Shown one piece after another: positions 21,773 to 32,692 of a DNA stretch of 64,000 nt (positions within the stretch are counted from its first letter, which is position 1; each line of letters opens with the position of its first letter). Location of the stretch: contig JAANYP010000177.1 in NCBI GenBank assembly GCA_020465985.1, positions 86,543-150,542 of the forward strand, read 5' to 3'. Below the pieces are notes generated by a model that was not told where the DNA came from, ran no database searches, and saw only the letters and a program-made list of their open reading frames with translations. Both the position numbers and the translations under genes were made by a program. This stretch comes from Centrapalus pauciflorus (Eukaryota; Streptophyta; Magnoliopsida; Asterales; Asteraceae).

Positions 21773-22712
21773 CTAATTGACTGCCTTCAAAAATTCTTTC
21801 TTCAGATCTTCTCTATCACAATATATTCTTACTGAGCTCATCTGAAGTAACAAAGCCTTTGGAAGATCATAGAATTCACAATTGAAGTACATACTGGATC
21901 CATTTGCAAATTTGAGTCTGTAAGTATTTGATTTGACAAACAGATCAACTTGTGCAATCTTCATCTCCTTGGCATCTTCTATATCTTTCCTTATTGACTC
22001 AGGATCAAAAATGCTTTTCAGATCTTTGATAGCTTGCTTTACTTGTGGAAGAGAGGATCTAACTTGGGTTACAGACCCAACATGATGCATTCTTGTGAGC
22101 TCATCTCTGGTCATCCCTTGGACTATATGCATTAAGCTCTTATACTCTTCCTCAGGACCAGATTCCCTTCTTACTACAAATTGATATCTTAAGTCAATGT
22201 TGTCCATTGGCTTAGCATACCAATAATTAATAAGAAGTTTTGTGAAATCATGCTGGTCTAATGATTTTTCAATTTCCATCACTTTCTGAAGCTGATGCTC
22301 AAACAGCACCCTCTTTACTTGATCAAGCTTTGCCTGAGTGATTTCTTTTGATTCAGGATTTGAAGCAGCAGGTTGAACAGGAGGTTCTGACTTACTTGCA
22401 CCAACTTGACTTGATTTCTGTTGACTTTGGACTTCTTGGGAGACTTTGTCTACCTTACGTTTTTCCATCTCTTTGTCATGGATGTCTTGCATCCTTTCTA
22501 TACTCATGGACTGAGCCATATTCTTTGGAATGCCAGCTGAAAAGGCAAAATTGATCAAGAACCTTCTATGCTCAGCCTTTGAATGCCCTGTTGGCATTTT
22601 CCTCTTTTTCTCATTTTGTTTGACCACAAACCCTCTTAGGTAATCACCTAAGGTTTCATCATCTTGCATTGGGGCATGGGTTTGCTGGTCTAAAGCCTGA
22701 TCTTGTTCTTTT
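21773..22712 (-). pseudogene. Extra ORF of element G, C-terminal part
   Basis: This is the downstream third of the extra ORF, cut from its N-terminal part (32693-34517) by the Tekay element. The frame is open over the whole piece to the stop at 21773 and continues in phase with the upstream part, giving about 919 residues without the insertion. It is hydrophilic, with a Lys-rich stretch (VVKQNEKKRKMP) and a Gln/Ser-rich linker. A C-terminal domain (SNTYRLKFANGSSMYFNCEF) weakly resembles the end of the extra ORF of element F. Function unknown. Confidence 0.7.
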
Positions 22713-25254
22713 TGTGAAGACCACCCCTTACGGGGCAGTGCTCACCAGTCTAGGTCCCATAATATGCAATACGATATCAACCATACTAAGATAGGGTAAT
22801 TAAATTGCGGAAAAATAAAATTACATGTACATTACATATTAGGATACAGATTACATATTTCAAATTAAAGTTATAATAGGGTAATATCTAATCTAATCAT
22901 AACATCAATCATCACATCAAGTCTACCCAGAACCACCACATTAGCTGTCTTCCAATCAGTACCAGAAAGTTTGTTGAGAAGTGGTCTAGGAAAGCTTCAA
23001 AACTTGGATCTCTTGATGACCTAAGCACTAGGTCCTGCAGGTGATTTTCCTTTGGCTTTTCCTGTAAAATTTTAAAGCAACATCTGTAAGCAAAGCTTAG
23101 TGAGTTTATAGATTTTCAATATTAACATGCGTGTCAAGCGGAGTCATAAATCTAAGCGTGATAAGTCTTGGCTGCCGCTACAGCCCTCATCATGATTGAG
23201 ATATAGTATCTTAAGATCGGATGATGTTCAAACCACACTCACGCTTATATCGTGGGGATCAGCCACATACTGGGCTAGCTACCAGTAGGTCAACATGGCC
23301 GAACATCGGAGGTCATTACCAAGTTCGTGAGAACTGGTGGAATAGCCAGGTCTAGAACAATAGACCATAAGGGCTAGTCAAGCTGAATAAATCTTATCAA
23401 GTCTGATCAATGAAGTAAGCATAAGTCTTAGGAGTCATGATAGCAACGAATCATAAAGCAAAGTCTGAAGCGCTAATAAATGCAATATGAAATGATAAGC
23501 AAATAGCTATCATGATTCACTGGGCAACACCCATCCATGGTGTGCACAGGTCTCAATCCAGCTGATAAATGAATGTCAAATAATGTAACAGCATCAATAT
23601 ATCTCAAACGGATCTTTGCATGTTCAATTCGAATATCTATAACTCACAGTTTGGGTCTTGGTCAAACAGATATATGAATCTGCCACCTGAGTTATCTCAG
23701 GATTTTGTCAATCTGTAATCTGTCAATTCTTTTCTTTGTCAAATCAAGTCTCCGACCCGCTTTTAAGTCTTTAAATCTTTAAATCTTTGTTCAGAATATA
23801 CTGAACCTGTTCAAAATCATTCATGATAAGATCATGTCATTTTCATCATCTTTATCATTATCAATTTAGTCTTCAAATTCTTGTATTTTATCTGAGTCTG
23901 ATATCTGATATCTTATCTTATCAATGTCATCATCTTTTGGTCATAAATTCTTTAATTCTATCTGATTCTGATAACTTTATAGCTCATCAATCTTCTGTTT
24001 GCTCATATTCTTTATTCTTTTAAATTCTCCAAAAGTTCTTAAATATATATATATAACAATATATATATTTATATAGCTTTTTATATTAAAATATAAAAAT
24101 TGCATTTCGGACCATAATTTCGGATCAATCCGGATTCGGATCCGGATTCGGATCTATCCGAAATGGACCATCCGGATTCGGTCCTAGGTTTTCGAATCAA
24201 GCATGGACCGAATTGAACATATCCGAATTGAGGATGAATTTGAAAGCCTCCGAAGTATATGGTCCGAAATTAGGATCATCCAAATTAGGATACTAGATCC
24301 GAAATACAGGAACCGAAATGGTGCCTTATCCGAATTCGGGCATATCCGAATTCGGATCCTTCTGGTTCATAAATTTCCAGAAATGTTCTTGGTGTTCTTG
24401 GTGATATTCATACGGATTTTCTCATAAAATTCACAAAACTTAATTATATTAACATGCAACATTTTATTTTGTTACATTATCATTATTTGAGTGTTTTTAT
24501 ACTAGTTTCCCTATCAATAACATCATTATCTAGTCAAGATCATCCAAAATTCATAATTTTCTCAAGAACACACATATTTAACAAAAATTCCGATTTCTTC
24601 TTATTTTGCAAAAATCTAATCACTGATTTTTGTTTCTGTTATATTTATTACCATCAATTCATCATAATCTACCAAATTTATACACATGCATCACATAATT
24701 TCCGTATTTTAATCTTTTGGTTTCGGTTCTTCATCAAAACCGAACCAATATACTAAATTTCCTAATTTAAATGGAATATTACCTTGAAATTCCTGTTGAT
24801 TCTTGTTGATTGTTGTTAATTGTAATTCCCTTTGAATTGAATCTTCAATTGATTGCCAATTATGAGGAATTCTTGATGAAATCTTTGAAATGGCCGTAGG
24901 TTTAGTGAGAGAGAGAGAGAGTAGAGAGAGAGAGTTAAGTGTGTAAATGATCTTAATGATCATTAATTTTCGGTTTATATATTTCTTTTAATCATATTTG
25001 TTATTTAACCCATTAAACATTTGTATTTTACATATCTTTTAAAATTTGATCATCTTTAATATTATCATGAATATAATTTAAAATTATATTTACTTAATCC
25101 TTTTCATATTTTATTTTATTTTAATAACAATAATATAATAAAATTATATTATTATCTTAACATTCAAGCATTACATAATTAATAAGGTAACTAAATTTAC
25201 ATTATTTGGATCAAGTCAAAATAAAAGACATAGATAAAAATCTAGGTTGTTACA
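22713..25254 (-). repeat. 3' LTR of Tekay element T (2542 bp)
   Basis: Plus-strand ends TGTGAAG and TTGTTACA. It contains a cluster of CCGGATTCGGAT / ATCCGAATTCGG palindromes (24118-24360) and a GA-rich run near 24910. The ORFs at 23823, 24203 and 24454 recur in the other LTR and are chance. Confidence 0.93.
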
Positions 25255-25291
25255 GAATGGGCTCCACCACGCACAAACTTCGTCCCCGAAG

Positions 25292-25711
25292 TTAGCTAGA
25301 TTCGAACAGACTGGGATAAGTAGCTTTCATAACATCTCTCGATTCCCAAGACTGATGCGAACCTTTGTGGTGTTTCCACTGGACGAGCACCATCTGTATC
25401 TCTTTATTCCTTAGCTTCTTGATCTTCGAGTCCAGAATACGTTCTGGCTCTTCAATCACGCGAAGCTTTTCATCAATTTGCAGGTTAACGTGTGGTATCT
25501 GTACTTCTCTTTCGTCAGCCAAGCTTTTCCTCAAATGACTAACATGGAATACAGGGTGTATTCCAGCTAAGTCCGCTGGTAGATCAAGACGATAAGACTG
25601 ATTTCCAATCTTTTCGACGATCTTGAACGGTCCGATAAATCTCGGAGCTAACTTGTTTCTTTTAATGAACCGTACCACATTCTTCATTGGGATACCTTCA
25701 ACATCACCCAA
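25292..25711 (-). CDS. Element T integrase end and chromodomain (shifted frame)
   Basis: This frame carries the end of integrase (KLAPRFIGPFKIVEKIG, PADLAGIHPVFHVSHLRKSL) and the chromodomain-like tail (KIKKLRNKEIQMVLVQWKHH). It is one reading frame away from the upstream pol. The change falls in a run of three G (plus strand) at about 25689-25691, consistent with loss of one base. The stop at 25294-25292 is 38 bp from the LTR. The tail matches the element at 1-322. Confidence 0.88.
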   Translation of the reverse strand: MGDVEGIPMKNVVRFIKRNKLAPRFIGPFKIVEKIGNQSYRLDLPADLAGIHPVFHVSHLRKSLADEREVQIPHVNLQIDEKLRVIEEPERILDSKIKKLRNKEIQMVLVQWKHHKGSHQSWESRDVMKATYPSLFESS

Positions 25712-27432
25712 TCGTTAACTGCAAAACTTATTGTTCTATGCCGGTTGTCATAATATGACTTCTGCCTGCTTTGAGCTTCAAGAATATTCCTTCTAACGAG
25801 TTGAATCTTTTCGTAAGTCAACTGTAGAAGAGCAGGTCCTGCTATTGGCGATTCGCCTGTTTCACGCCAACAGGTAGGAGTTCTGCACTTTCTTCCGTAT
25901 AGTGCTTCAAAAGGGGCCATCTTGATTGTTGAATGATAACTGTTATTGTAAGAGAATTCGACCAATGGCAAATGGTCATCCCAGTTACCACCTAAATCAA
26001 GAATGCAGGCACGAAGCATATCTTCAAGAGTTAGAATAGTACGCTCACTTTGGCCATCAGCATTTGGATGATAAGCAGTACTCATGGATATCCGAGTACC
26101 CATCCCTTCTTGTAGTGCTTGCCAGAATCTGGATGTGAAGCGACTATCACGATCAGATACGATAGACTTTGGCACACCGTGTCGTGAAATAATTTCAGTG
26201 ATGTACAGCTGCGCCAATCTATCGAGAGAATAAGTTTCTTTCATCGGAATGAAATGTGCTGATTTAGTTAAACGATCAACGACTACCCAAATGGAGTCGT
26301 GTTGTCTCTTGGTCTTTGGCAGCTTCGTAATGAAGTCCATTGTTATATGCTCCCACTTCCATTCAGGAACTGGCAGTGGTTGCATATCCCCGAAGGGTTT
26401 CTGGTGTTCTGCCTTAACCATCTGACATACTTTGCAGCTTTCAACACATTTTCCAATGTCCTTCTTCAATCCTGGCCACCAGTAGTCGGCTTTCAGATCA
26501 AAGTACATCTTTGAGCTGCCAGGATGAATAGATAACTTGGACTGATGAGCTTCGGACAGAAGAGTGCTACGAATAGAACCATATTTAGGAACCCAGATTC
26601 GGTTTCCCTGGAGACAGTAAAGTCCCAAATGGTTCAGAGATAGTAATTGTAGCTGCCCTTTAAGATTTTCGGAATCAATATTCTCTTCTCTCATTGCTTC
26701 GGCTTGAGCAACTCTGATGTCTTCAATAAGATCAGAAGAGAATATAACTGGAGTTAGGGCATAACAGCACTTTTCAGGATACACTTTTCTACTCAACGCA
26801 TCCGCGACAACATTTGCTTTGCCGGGATGATATAAGATCTCGCAGTCATAATCCTTGATAAGCTCCAAGGATCGACGCTGTTTCATGTTCAGATCTTTCT
26901 GAGTAAAAAGGTATTTGAGACTCTTATGATCGGTGTAGAGCTGACACCGAGTCCCATAAAGATAATGCCGCCAGATTTTTAGAGCAAAGGTGACGGCAGC
27001 CAACTCAAGATCATGAGTTGGTGCACTTTTCTCGTAATCCTTTAATTGCCTTGATGCGTAGGCAATTACTTTTCCCCTTTGCATAAGAACACATCCTAAG
27101 CCAGTACCAGAAGCGTCGCTGTAAACAACGAAATCGTTATTACCTTCTGGCAAGGCTAGAATCGGCGCTTGAATAAGCTTTTGCTTCAGAATGTTAAATG
27201 CCTCTTGCTGTTTATCTGTCCAAACGAAAGGAGTATTCTTTCGTGTTAGCATCGTTAGAGGTACAGCAATCTTCGAGAAATCCTTTATGAATCGCCGATA
27301 ATAACCGGCCAATCCAAGGAAACTTCTTATCTCGGAGGCATTGCGAGGTGTTTGCCACTTCTGAACAGCCTCGACTTTTGAAGGATCAACGGAAATCCCT
27401 TCGCCAGAAACAACATGGCCAAGGAACTGGAT
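25684..27432 (-). CDS. Element T pol: RT end, RNase H and integrase
   Basis: The frame is open from the 3' splice-like site at 27433 to a stop at 25684; the usual start listing at 27312 is a TTG inside RT. Domains in order: last part of RT (LAGYYRRFIKDFSKI), RNase H (VVYSDASGTGLGCVLMQRGK, LELAAVTFALKIWRHYLYG), then integrase. Integrase has a zinc-binding region (HPGSSKMYFDLKADYWWPGL, CKVCQ) and the catalytic residues D (ITMDFITKLP), D (IVSDRDSRF) and E (NADGQSERTI). All catalytic residues look intact. The frame stops just before the chromodomain because of the shift near 25690. Confidence 0.92.
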   Translation of the reverse strand: MQFLGHVVSGEGISVDPSKVEAVQKWQTPRNASEIRSFLGLAGYYRRFIKDFSKIAVPLTMLTRKNTPFVWTDKQQEAFNILKQKLIQAPILALPEGNNDFVVYSDASGTGLGCVLMQRGKVIAYASRQLKDYEKSAPTHDLELAAVTFALKIWRHYLYGTRCQLYTDHKSLKYLFTQKDLNMKQRRSLELIKDYDCEILYHPGKANVVADALSRKVYPEKCCYALTPVIFSSDLIEDIRVAQAEAMREENIDSENLKGQLQLLSLNHLGLYCLQGNRIWVPKYGSIRSTLLSEAHQSKLSIHPGSSKMYFDLKADYWWPGLKKDIGKCVESCKVCQMVKAEHQKPFGDMQPLPVPEWKWEHITMDFITKLPKTKRQHDSIWVVVDRLTKSAHFIPMKETYSLDRLAQLYITEIISRHGVPKSIVSDRDSRFTSRFWQALQEGMGTRISMSTAYHPNADGQSERTILTLEDMLRACILDLGGNWDDHLPLVEFSYNNSYHSTIKMAPFEALYGRKCRTPTCWRETGESPIAGPALLQLTYEKIQLVRRNILEAQSRQKSYYDNRHRTISFAVNDWVMLKVSQ

Positions 27433-27522
27433 CTATAAGAATCAAGATAGAAATTCAAGTTCTGATGTGATTCATAGAATAGTTAAGGAAACAACTCAAG
27501 ACATATATAATAGAGATTATAC
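27433..27522 (-). other. 90-bp intron-like segment inside element T RT
   Basis: Minus strand: exon ...CTCAGACAG, then GTATAATCTC at 27522, ending TTCTTATAG at 27433, then exon ATCCAGTTCC. It is AT-rich. Removing it joins WLRQ and IQFLGHVVS in frame, as in intron-free relatives (FWL..VQFLGH). If kept, the second codon is TAA, which ends the protein inside RT. The signals are seen; splicing is inferred. Confidence 0.6.
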
Positions 27523-29952
27523 CTGTCTGAGCCAGAATTCGCACTTAGAAAACTTTGCGTAGAGTCTTTCTTTTCTCAGTAACTCTAGCAATTGTTGCAG
27601 ATGAACGGAATGATCAGCCTCCGTTTTGGAGTAAATCAGAATATCGTCTATGAACACGATAACTGATTTATCCAACATTGGTCTGCACACACGGTTCATG
27701 AGATCCATGAACGCCGCTGGTGCATTTGTCAAACCGAACGGCATCACGAGAAATTCGTAATGGCCGTATCTTGTACGGAAAGCTGTCTTTGGAACATCTT
27801 CTTCTCTGACTTTTAACTGATGATACCCAGATCGGAGATCTATCTTCGAAAAGTAACTGGCTCCTTGTAACTGATCAAACAGATCATCGATTCTGGGCAG
27901 AGGATACTTATTCTTTATTGTAACCTTGTTCAACTCGCGGTAGTCGATGCACATACGAAAAGTTCCGTCCTTCTTTTTAACAAACAGAACTGGCGCACCC
28001 CACGGAGAAGAACTCGGTCGGATAAACTCCTTTTCTAACAGTTCTTGCAGTTGCTTTGACATTTCCTGCATTTCTGCAGGTGCAAGTCTGTATGGAGCTT
28101 TCGCAATAGGAGCCGCACCAGGAACCAAGTCAATACTAAACTCGACTTGACGTTCCGGTGGCACTCCAGAAATGTCGTCAGGAAAGACGTCCGGGAACTC
28201 GCAGACTATCGGGATATCAGACAGAGATTTCTTTTCAGGGTTGGTTTCGGATAAAGCATAGCACAAATAAGATTCGTGACCTTTAGATAGATACTTATGT
28301 GCTTTTTCAATGGAAATGAAGCAGTGATCACCTTTTCGCTTTTCGCCTTTAATCTCTAACACTCGGCCGTCTGTAGTCTTGATTCGGATGATTCGGCGGT
28401 TGCAGACAATAGTAGCTTCATTTTTCGTTAGCCAATCCATGCCGATAATAACGTCGAACTCTTTTAACGGTATCGGGATGAGGTCGAGGTTGAATACAAT
28501 GTTATTTACAAGTAGAGTGCAGTTTCGGTAAACGGAATCAGCCATAACGAAATTGTTACTGGCTGTCTCAATGTCTAGAATCACAGGAAGTTTTGATGGA
28601 GCTTTATGTAGTCTTGATGCAAAAGAAGTCGATATTAAAGAACGACTTGCGCCAGAATCAAATAGTATACGTGCCGGAATCGAATTAAGTAAAAACATAC
28701 CCGTAACTACATCAGGCGTTTCTTTGGCTTCCTCGGCAGTGATTTGAAAAGCTCGTGTCCGGGCAGTTGGCGTTGCAGCAGAACTTTTTCCCGAAGAACC
28801 TCCCGCAGATGATTGAGACTGATATCGCGGCCCGCTTCTACACTGATACATGAAATGCCCTCGTTTCCCGCACTTTGCACATCCACGTCCCTGCTGTGGA
28901 CATTCCTCGCTGCTATGACCTATCATGTTGCATGAGAAGCAAGTAACGTCATCCGGATTACATAGTCCCATGTGAGATTTTCTGCATCTCTTGCAGAATC
29001 GAGGCTCGTTTGTCAGTGAGTAGGCTTGCACTTTCGGTTGTGAACTGTGCTGATGTGATTGCTGAGATTGTGACAGAGACTTATTTGGCCTAAAGAATCT
29101 GCCAAATCGCTGTTTCTTTGGAGGAGACGGGTTCATCGGATTAGTAGACGGAGCGTAAAGCTGATCGCCGTACTCTAAATACCCTCGTTCAATCTGTCTA
29201 GCTGCTTCTACCATTTCTAGATAACTCTTGTATTTAATCGCGCTCATCGGATGTCTGTATCTAGGATTGAGTCCTACTCGAAACCTATTCATTTTCCTTT
29301 CCTCTGTTGCCACTTGGTATGAAGAATAACCGCATAATCGCGAAAACTCGTGCTCATATTCGTCAACTGTCTTTGTTCCCTGAGTCAGCTGCATCAATTG
29401 GACTTCCATCTTATCTTTCTGGTCGACCGGGCAGTACTTTGCATTAAACATCTCAAGAAACTGCTCCCATTCTAAAGTCTGAATGACTTCTTCCCCGTAT
29501 ATGCTTCGCTGTGTCTTCCACCATGCACGAGCAGCTCCAACAAATAACGCAGATGCGTAGCTCACTTTCTTAGAATCTAAACAGTCAGATATTCTAAATA
29601 TTTCTTCCGTATGACTGATCCAATCCATCGCCTGAATCGGATCAACTGTACCCTCGAAGTTCAGGGCACCGCTGGCTTTGAAATCCTTAAACTTACAGCC
29701 TTTAGGCTGTTCGATTTGGGTTTCAGGGGTAGAGTTATCAGAATCAGATTCATTGGTCTGGACTTGCTTTTCTTTTCTCTTATTTTTCTTTTCTTCACGT
29801 CTTTTAGCTTCGGCCTCATCTCTGGCACGAAACTGTTCTTGCATCATTTTGTTTTGTTGTTCTGAGTGTTGGGCTAGAAATTGTTGCATCATCTCAAACA
29901 TTTGTTGTGGGGTCATGTTGCTTGGTATGTCACCTGATCCTGATCCTGACAT
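27517..29952 (-). CDS. Element T gag, protease and most of reverse transcriptase
   Basis: 811 codons from the ATG at 29952 to a TAA just inside the intron-like segment. Residues about 1-80: Gln/Met-rich, then Lys/Glu-rich. About 85-270: gag capsid domain (FEGTVDPIQAMDWISHTEEI). About 320-375: three zinc knuckles, CKRCRKSHMGLC, CFSCNMIGHSSEEC and CAKCGKRGHFMYQC. About 425-530: aspartic protease with ILFDSGASRSLIS. From about 610: RT with CIDYRELNKVTIKNKYPLPR, FGLTNAPAAFMDLMNRV and active site FIDDILIYS. All key residues are present and no break is seen. Start chosen because it is the first ATG after the primer site in this frame. Confidence 0.93.
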   Translation of the reverse strand: MSGSGSGDIPSNMTPQQMFEMMQQFLAQHSEQQNKMMQEQFRARDEAEAKRREEKKNKRKEKQVQTNESDSDNSTPETQIEQPKGCKFKDFKASGALNFEGTVDPIQAMDWISHTEEIFRISDCLDSKKVSYASALFVGAARAWWKTQRSIYGEEVIQTLEWEQFLEMFNAKYCPVDQKDKMEVQLMQLTQGTKTVDEYEHEFSRLCGYSSYQVATEERKMNRFRVGLNPRYRHPMSAIKYKSYLEMVEAARQIERGYLEYGDQLYAPSTNPMNPSPPKKQRFGRFFRPNKSLSQSQQSHQHSSQPKVQAYSLTNEPRFCKRCRKSHMGLCNPDDVTCFSCNMIGHSSEECPQQGRGCAKCGKRGHFMYQCRSGPRYQSQSSAGGSSGKSSAATPTARTRAFQITAEEAKETPDVVTGMFLLNSIPARILFDSGASRSLISTSFASRLHKAPSKLPVILDIETASNNFVMADSVYRNCTLLVNNIVFNLDLIPIPLKEFDVIIGMDWLTKNEATIVCNRRIIRIKTTDGRVLEIKGEKRKGDHCFISIEKAHKYLSKGHESYLCYALSETNPEKKSLSDIPIVCEFPDVFPDDISGVPPERQVEFSIDLVPGAAPIAKAPYRLAPAEMQEMSKQLQELLEKEFIRPSSSPWGAPVLFVKKKDGTFRMCIDYRELNKVTIKNKYPLPRIDDLFDQLQGASYFSKIDLRSGYHQLKVREEDVPKTAFRTRYGHYEFLVMPFGLTNAPAAFMDLMNRVCRPMLDKSVIVFIDDILIYSKTEADHSVHLQQLLELLRKERLYAKFSKCEFWLRQV

Positions 29953-30134
29953 CTTCTACTGAAAATTAAAATCAATTAACTATCAGTTTATAGACTTAGA
30001 TCTATGTACCCTTTTTCCCATCCTAATAGTCTGTACATCCTATCTCAGTTCAAACCACCTAAATGATTGATATATATGTATTGCTTCAGTTTGAGATCAA
30101 GTATACTTACGTAATACTTGATTCACTCAAACTA

Positions 30135-30148
30135 GTGCTCTGATACCA
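30135..30148 (-). other. Primer binding site of element T (initiator tRNA-Met)
   Basis: The minus strand reads TGGTATCAGAGCAC, three bases inside the 5' LTR end at 30152; twelve bases match initiator tRNA-Met exactly. The stretch 29953-30134 is leader and holds no gene. Confidence 0.88.
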
Positions 30149-30151
30149 TCC

Positions 30152-32692
30152 TGTGAAGACCACCCCTTACGGGGCAGTGCTCACCAGTCTAGGTCCCATA
30201 ATATGCAATACGATATCAACCATACTAAGATAGGGTAATTAAATTGCGGAAAAATAAAATTACATGTACATTACATATTAGGATACAGATTACATATTTC
30301 AAATTAAAGTTATAAAAAGGGTAACATCTAATCTAATCATAACATCAATCATCACATCAAGTCTACCCAGAACCACCACATTAGCTGTCTTCCAATCAGT
30401 ACCAGAAAGTTTGTTGAGAAGTGGTCTAGGAAAGCTTCAAAACTTGGATCTCTTGATGACCTAAGCACTAGGTCCTGCAGGTGATTTTCCTTTGGCTTTT
30501 CCTGTAAAATTTTAAAGCAACATCTGTAAGCAAAGCTTAGTGAGTTTATAGATTTTCAATATTAACATGCGTGTCAAGCGGAGTCATAAATCTAAGCGTG
30601 ATAAGTCTTGGCTGCCGCTACAGCCTTCGTCATGATTGAGATATAGTATCTTAAGATCGGATGATGTTCAAACCACACTCACGCTTATATTGTGGGGATC
30701 AGCCACATACTGGGCTAGCTACCAGTAGGTCAACATGGCCGAACATCGGAGGTCATTACCAAGTTCGTGAGAACTGGTGGAATAGCCAGGTCTAGAACAA
30801 TAGACCATAAGGGCTAGTCAAGCTGAATAAATCTTATCAAGTCTGATCAATGAAGTAAGCATAAGTCTTAGGAGTCATGATAGCAACAATTCATAAAGCA
30901 AAGTCTGAAGCGCTAATAAATGCAATATGAAATGATAAGCAAATAGCTATCATGATTCACTGGGCAACACCCATCCATGGTGTGCACAGGTCTCAATCCA
31001 GCTGATAAATGAATGTCAAATAATGTAACAGCATCAATATATCTCAAACGGATCTTTGCATGTTCAATTTGAATATCTATAACTCACAGTTTGGGTCTTG
31101 GTCAAACAGATATATGAATCTGCCACCTGAGTTATCTCAGGATTTTGTCAATCTGTAATCTGTCAATTCTTTTCTTTGTCAAATCAAGTCTCCGACCCGC
31201 TTTTAAGTCTTTAAATCTTTAAATCTTTGTTCAGAATATACTGAACCTGTTCAAAATCATTCATGATAAGATCATGTCATTTTCATCATCTTTATCATTA
31301 TCAATTTAGTCTTCAAATTCTTGTATTTTATCTGAGTCTGATATCTGATATCTTATCTTATCAATGTCATCATCTTTTGGTCATAAATTCTTTAATTCTA
31401 TCTGATTCTGATAACTTTATAGCTCATCAATCTTCTGTTTGCTCATATTCTTTATTCTTTTAAATTCTCCAAAAGTTCTTAAATATATATATATAACAAT
31501 ATATATATTTATATAGCTTTTTATATTAAAATATAAAAATTGCATTTCGGACCATAATTTCGGATCAATCCGGATTCGGATCCGGATTCGGATCTATCCG
31601 AAATGGACCATCCGGATTCGGTCCTAGGTTTTCGAATCAAGCATGGACCGAATTGAACATATCCGAATTGAGGATGAATTTGAAAGCCTCCGAAGTATAT
31701 GGTCCGAAATTAGGATCATCCAAATTAGGATACTAGATCCGAAATACAGGAACCGAAATGGTGCCTTATCCGAATTCGGGCATATCCGAATTCGGATCCT
31801 TCTGGTTCATAAATTTCCAGAAATGTTCTTGGTGTTCTTGGTGATATTCATACGGATTTTCTCATAAAATTCACAAAACTTAATTATATTAACATGCAAC
31901 ATTTTATTTTGTTACATTATCATTATTTGAGTGTTTTTATACTAGTTTCCCTATCAATAACATCATTATCTAGTCAAGATCATCCAAAATTCATAATTTT
32001 CTCAAGAACACACATATTTAACAAAAATTCCGATTTCTTCTTATTTTGCAAAAATCTAATCACTGATTTTTGTTTCTGTTATATTTATTACCATCAATTC
32101 ATCATAATCTACCAAATTTATACACATGCATCACATAATTTCCGTATTTTAATCTTTTGGTTTCGGTTCTTCATCAAAACCGAACCAATATACTAAATTT
32201 CCTAATTTAAATGGAATATTACCTTGAAATTCCTGTTGATTCTTGTTGATTGTTGTTAATTGTAATTCCCTTTGAATTGAATCTTCAATTGATTGCCAAT
32301 TATGAGGAATTCTTGATGAAATCTTTGAAATGGCCGTAGGTTTAGTGAGAGAGAGAGAGTAGAGAGAGAGAGTTAAGTGTGTAAATGATCTTAATGATCA
32401 TTAATTTTCGGTTTATATATTTCTTTTAATCATATTTGTTATTTAACCCATTAAACATTTGTATTTTACATATCTTTTATAATTTGATCATCTTTAATAT
32501 TATCATGAATATAATTTAAAATTATATTTACTTAATCCTTTTCATATTTTATTTTATTTTAATAACAATAATATAATAAAATTATATTATTATCTTAACA
32601 TTCAAGCATTACATAATTAATAAGGTAACTAAATTTACATTATTTGGATCAAGTCAAAATAAAAGACATAGATAAAAATCTAGGTTGTTACA
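30152..32692 (-). repeat. 5' LTR of Tekay element T (2541 bp)
   Basis: Minus strand starts TGTAACAACC at 32692. A TATATAAA box lies near 32416. A splice-donor-like TTTCAAG|GTAATATT is at 32223/32222, and an acceptor-like TTTTACAG ends at 30502, enclosing about 1.72 kb. Nearly identical to 22713-25254. Confidence 0.94.

Larger units (their letters stand above)
22713..32692 (-). mobile_element. Tekay-type Ty3/gypsy element T, nearly complete, young
   Basis: LTRs at 30152-32692 and 22713-25254 are flanked by the exact duplication CTTTT (22708-22712 and 32693-32697). It holds a primer site, one gag-pol frame with chromodomain, and a purine-rich stretch before the 3' LTR. My comparison of the LTRs gives 9 substitutions and two small indels in about 2.54 kb (0.35%). 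At 1.3e-8 per site per year this is roughly 0.14 million years. It is inserted in the extra ORF of element G. Confidence 0.95.

Noticed and set aside
23823..24756. Three ORFs (66, 74 and 100 codons) repeated exactly at 31263-32196
   Set aside because: The exact repetition only reflects the two LTRs of element T. The ORFs run antisense to the element in AT-rich or palindromic sequence.
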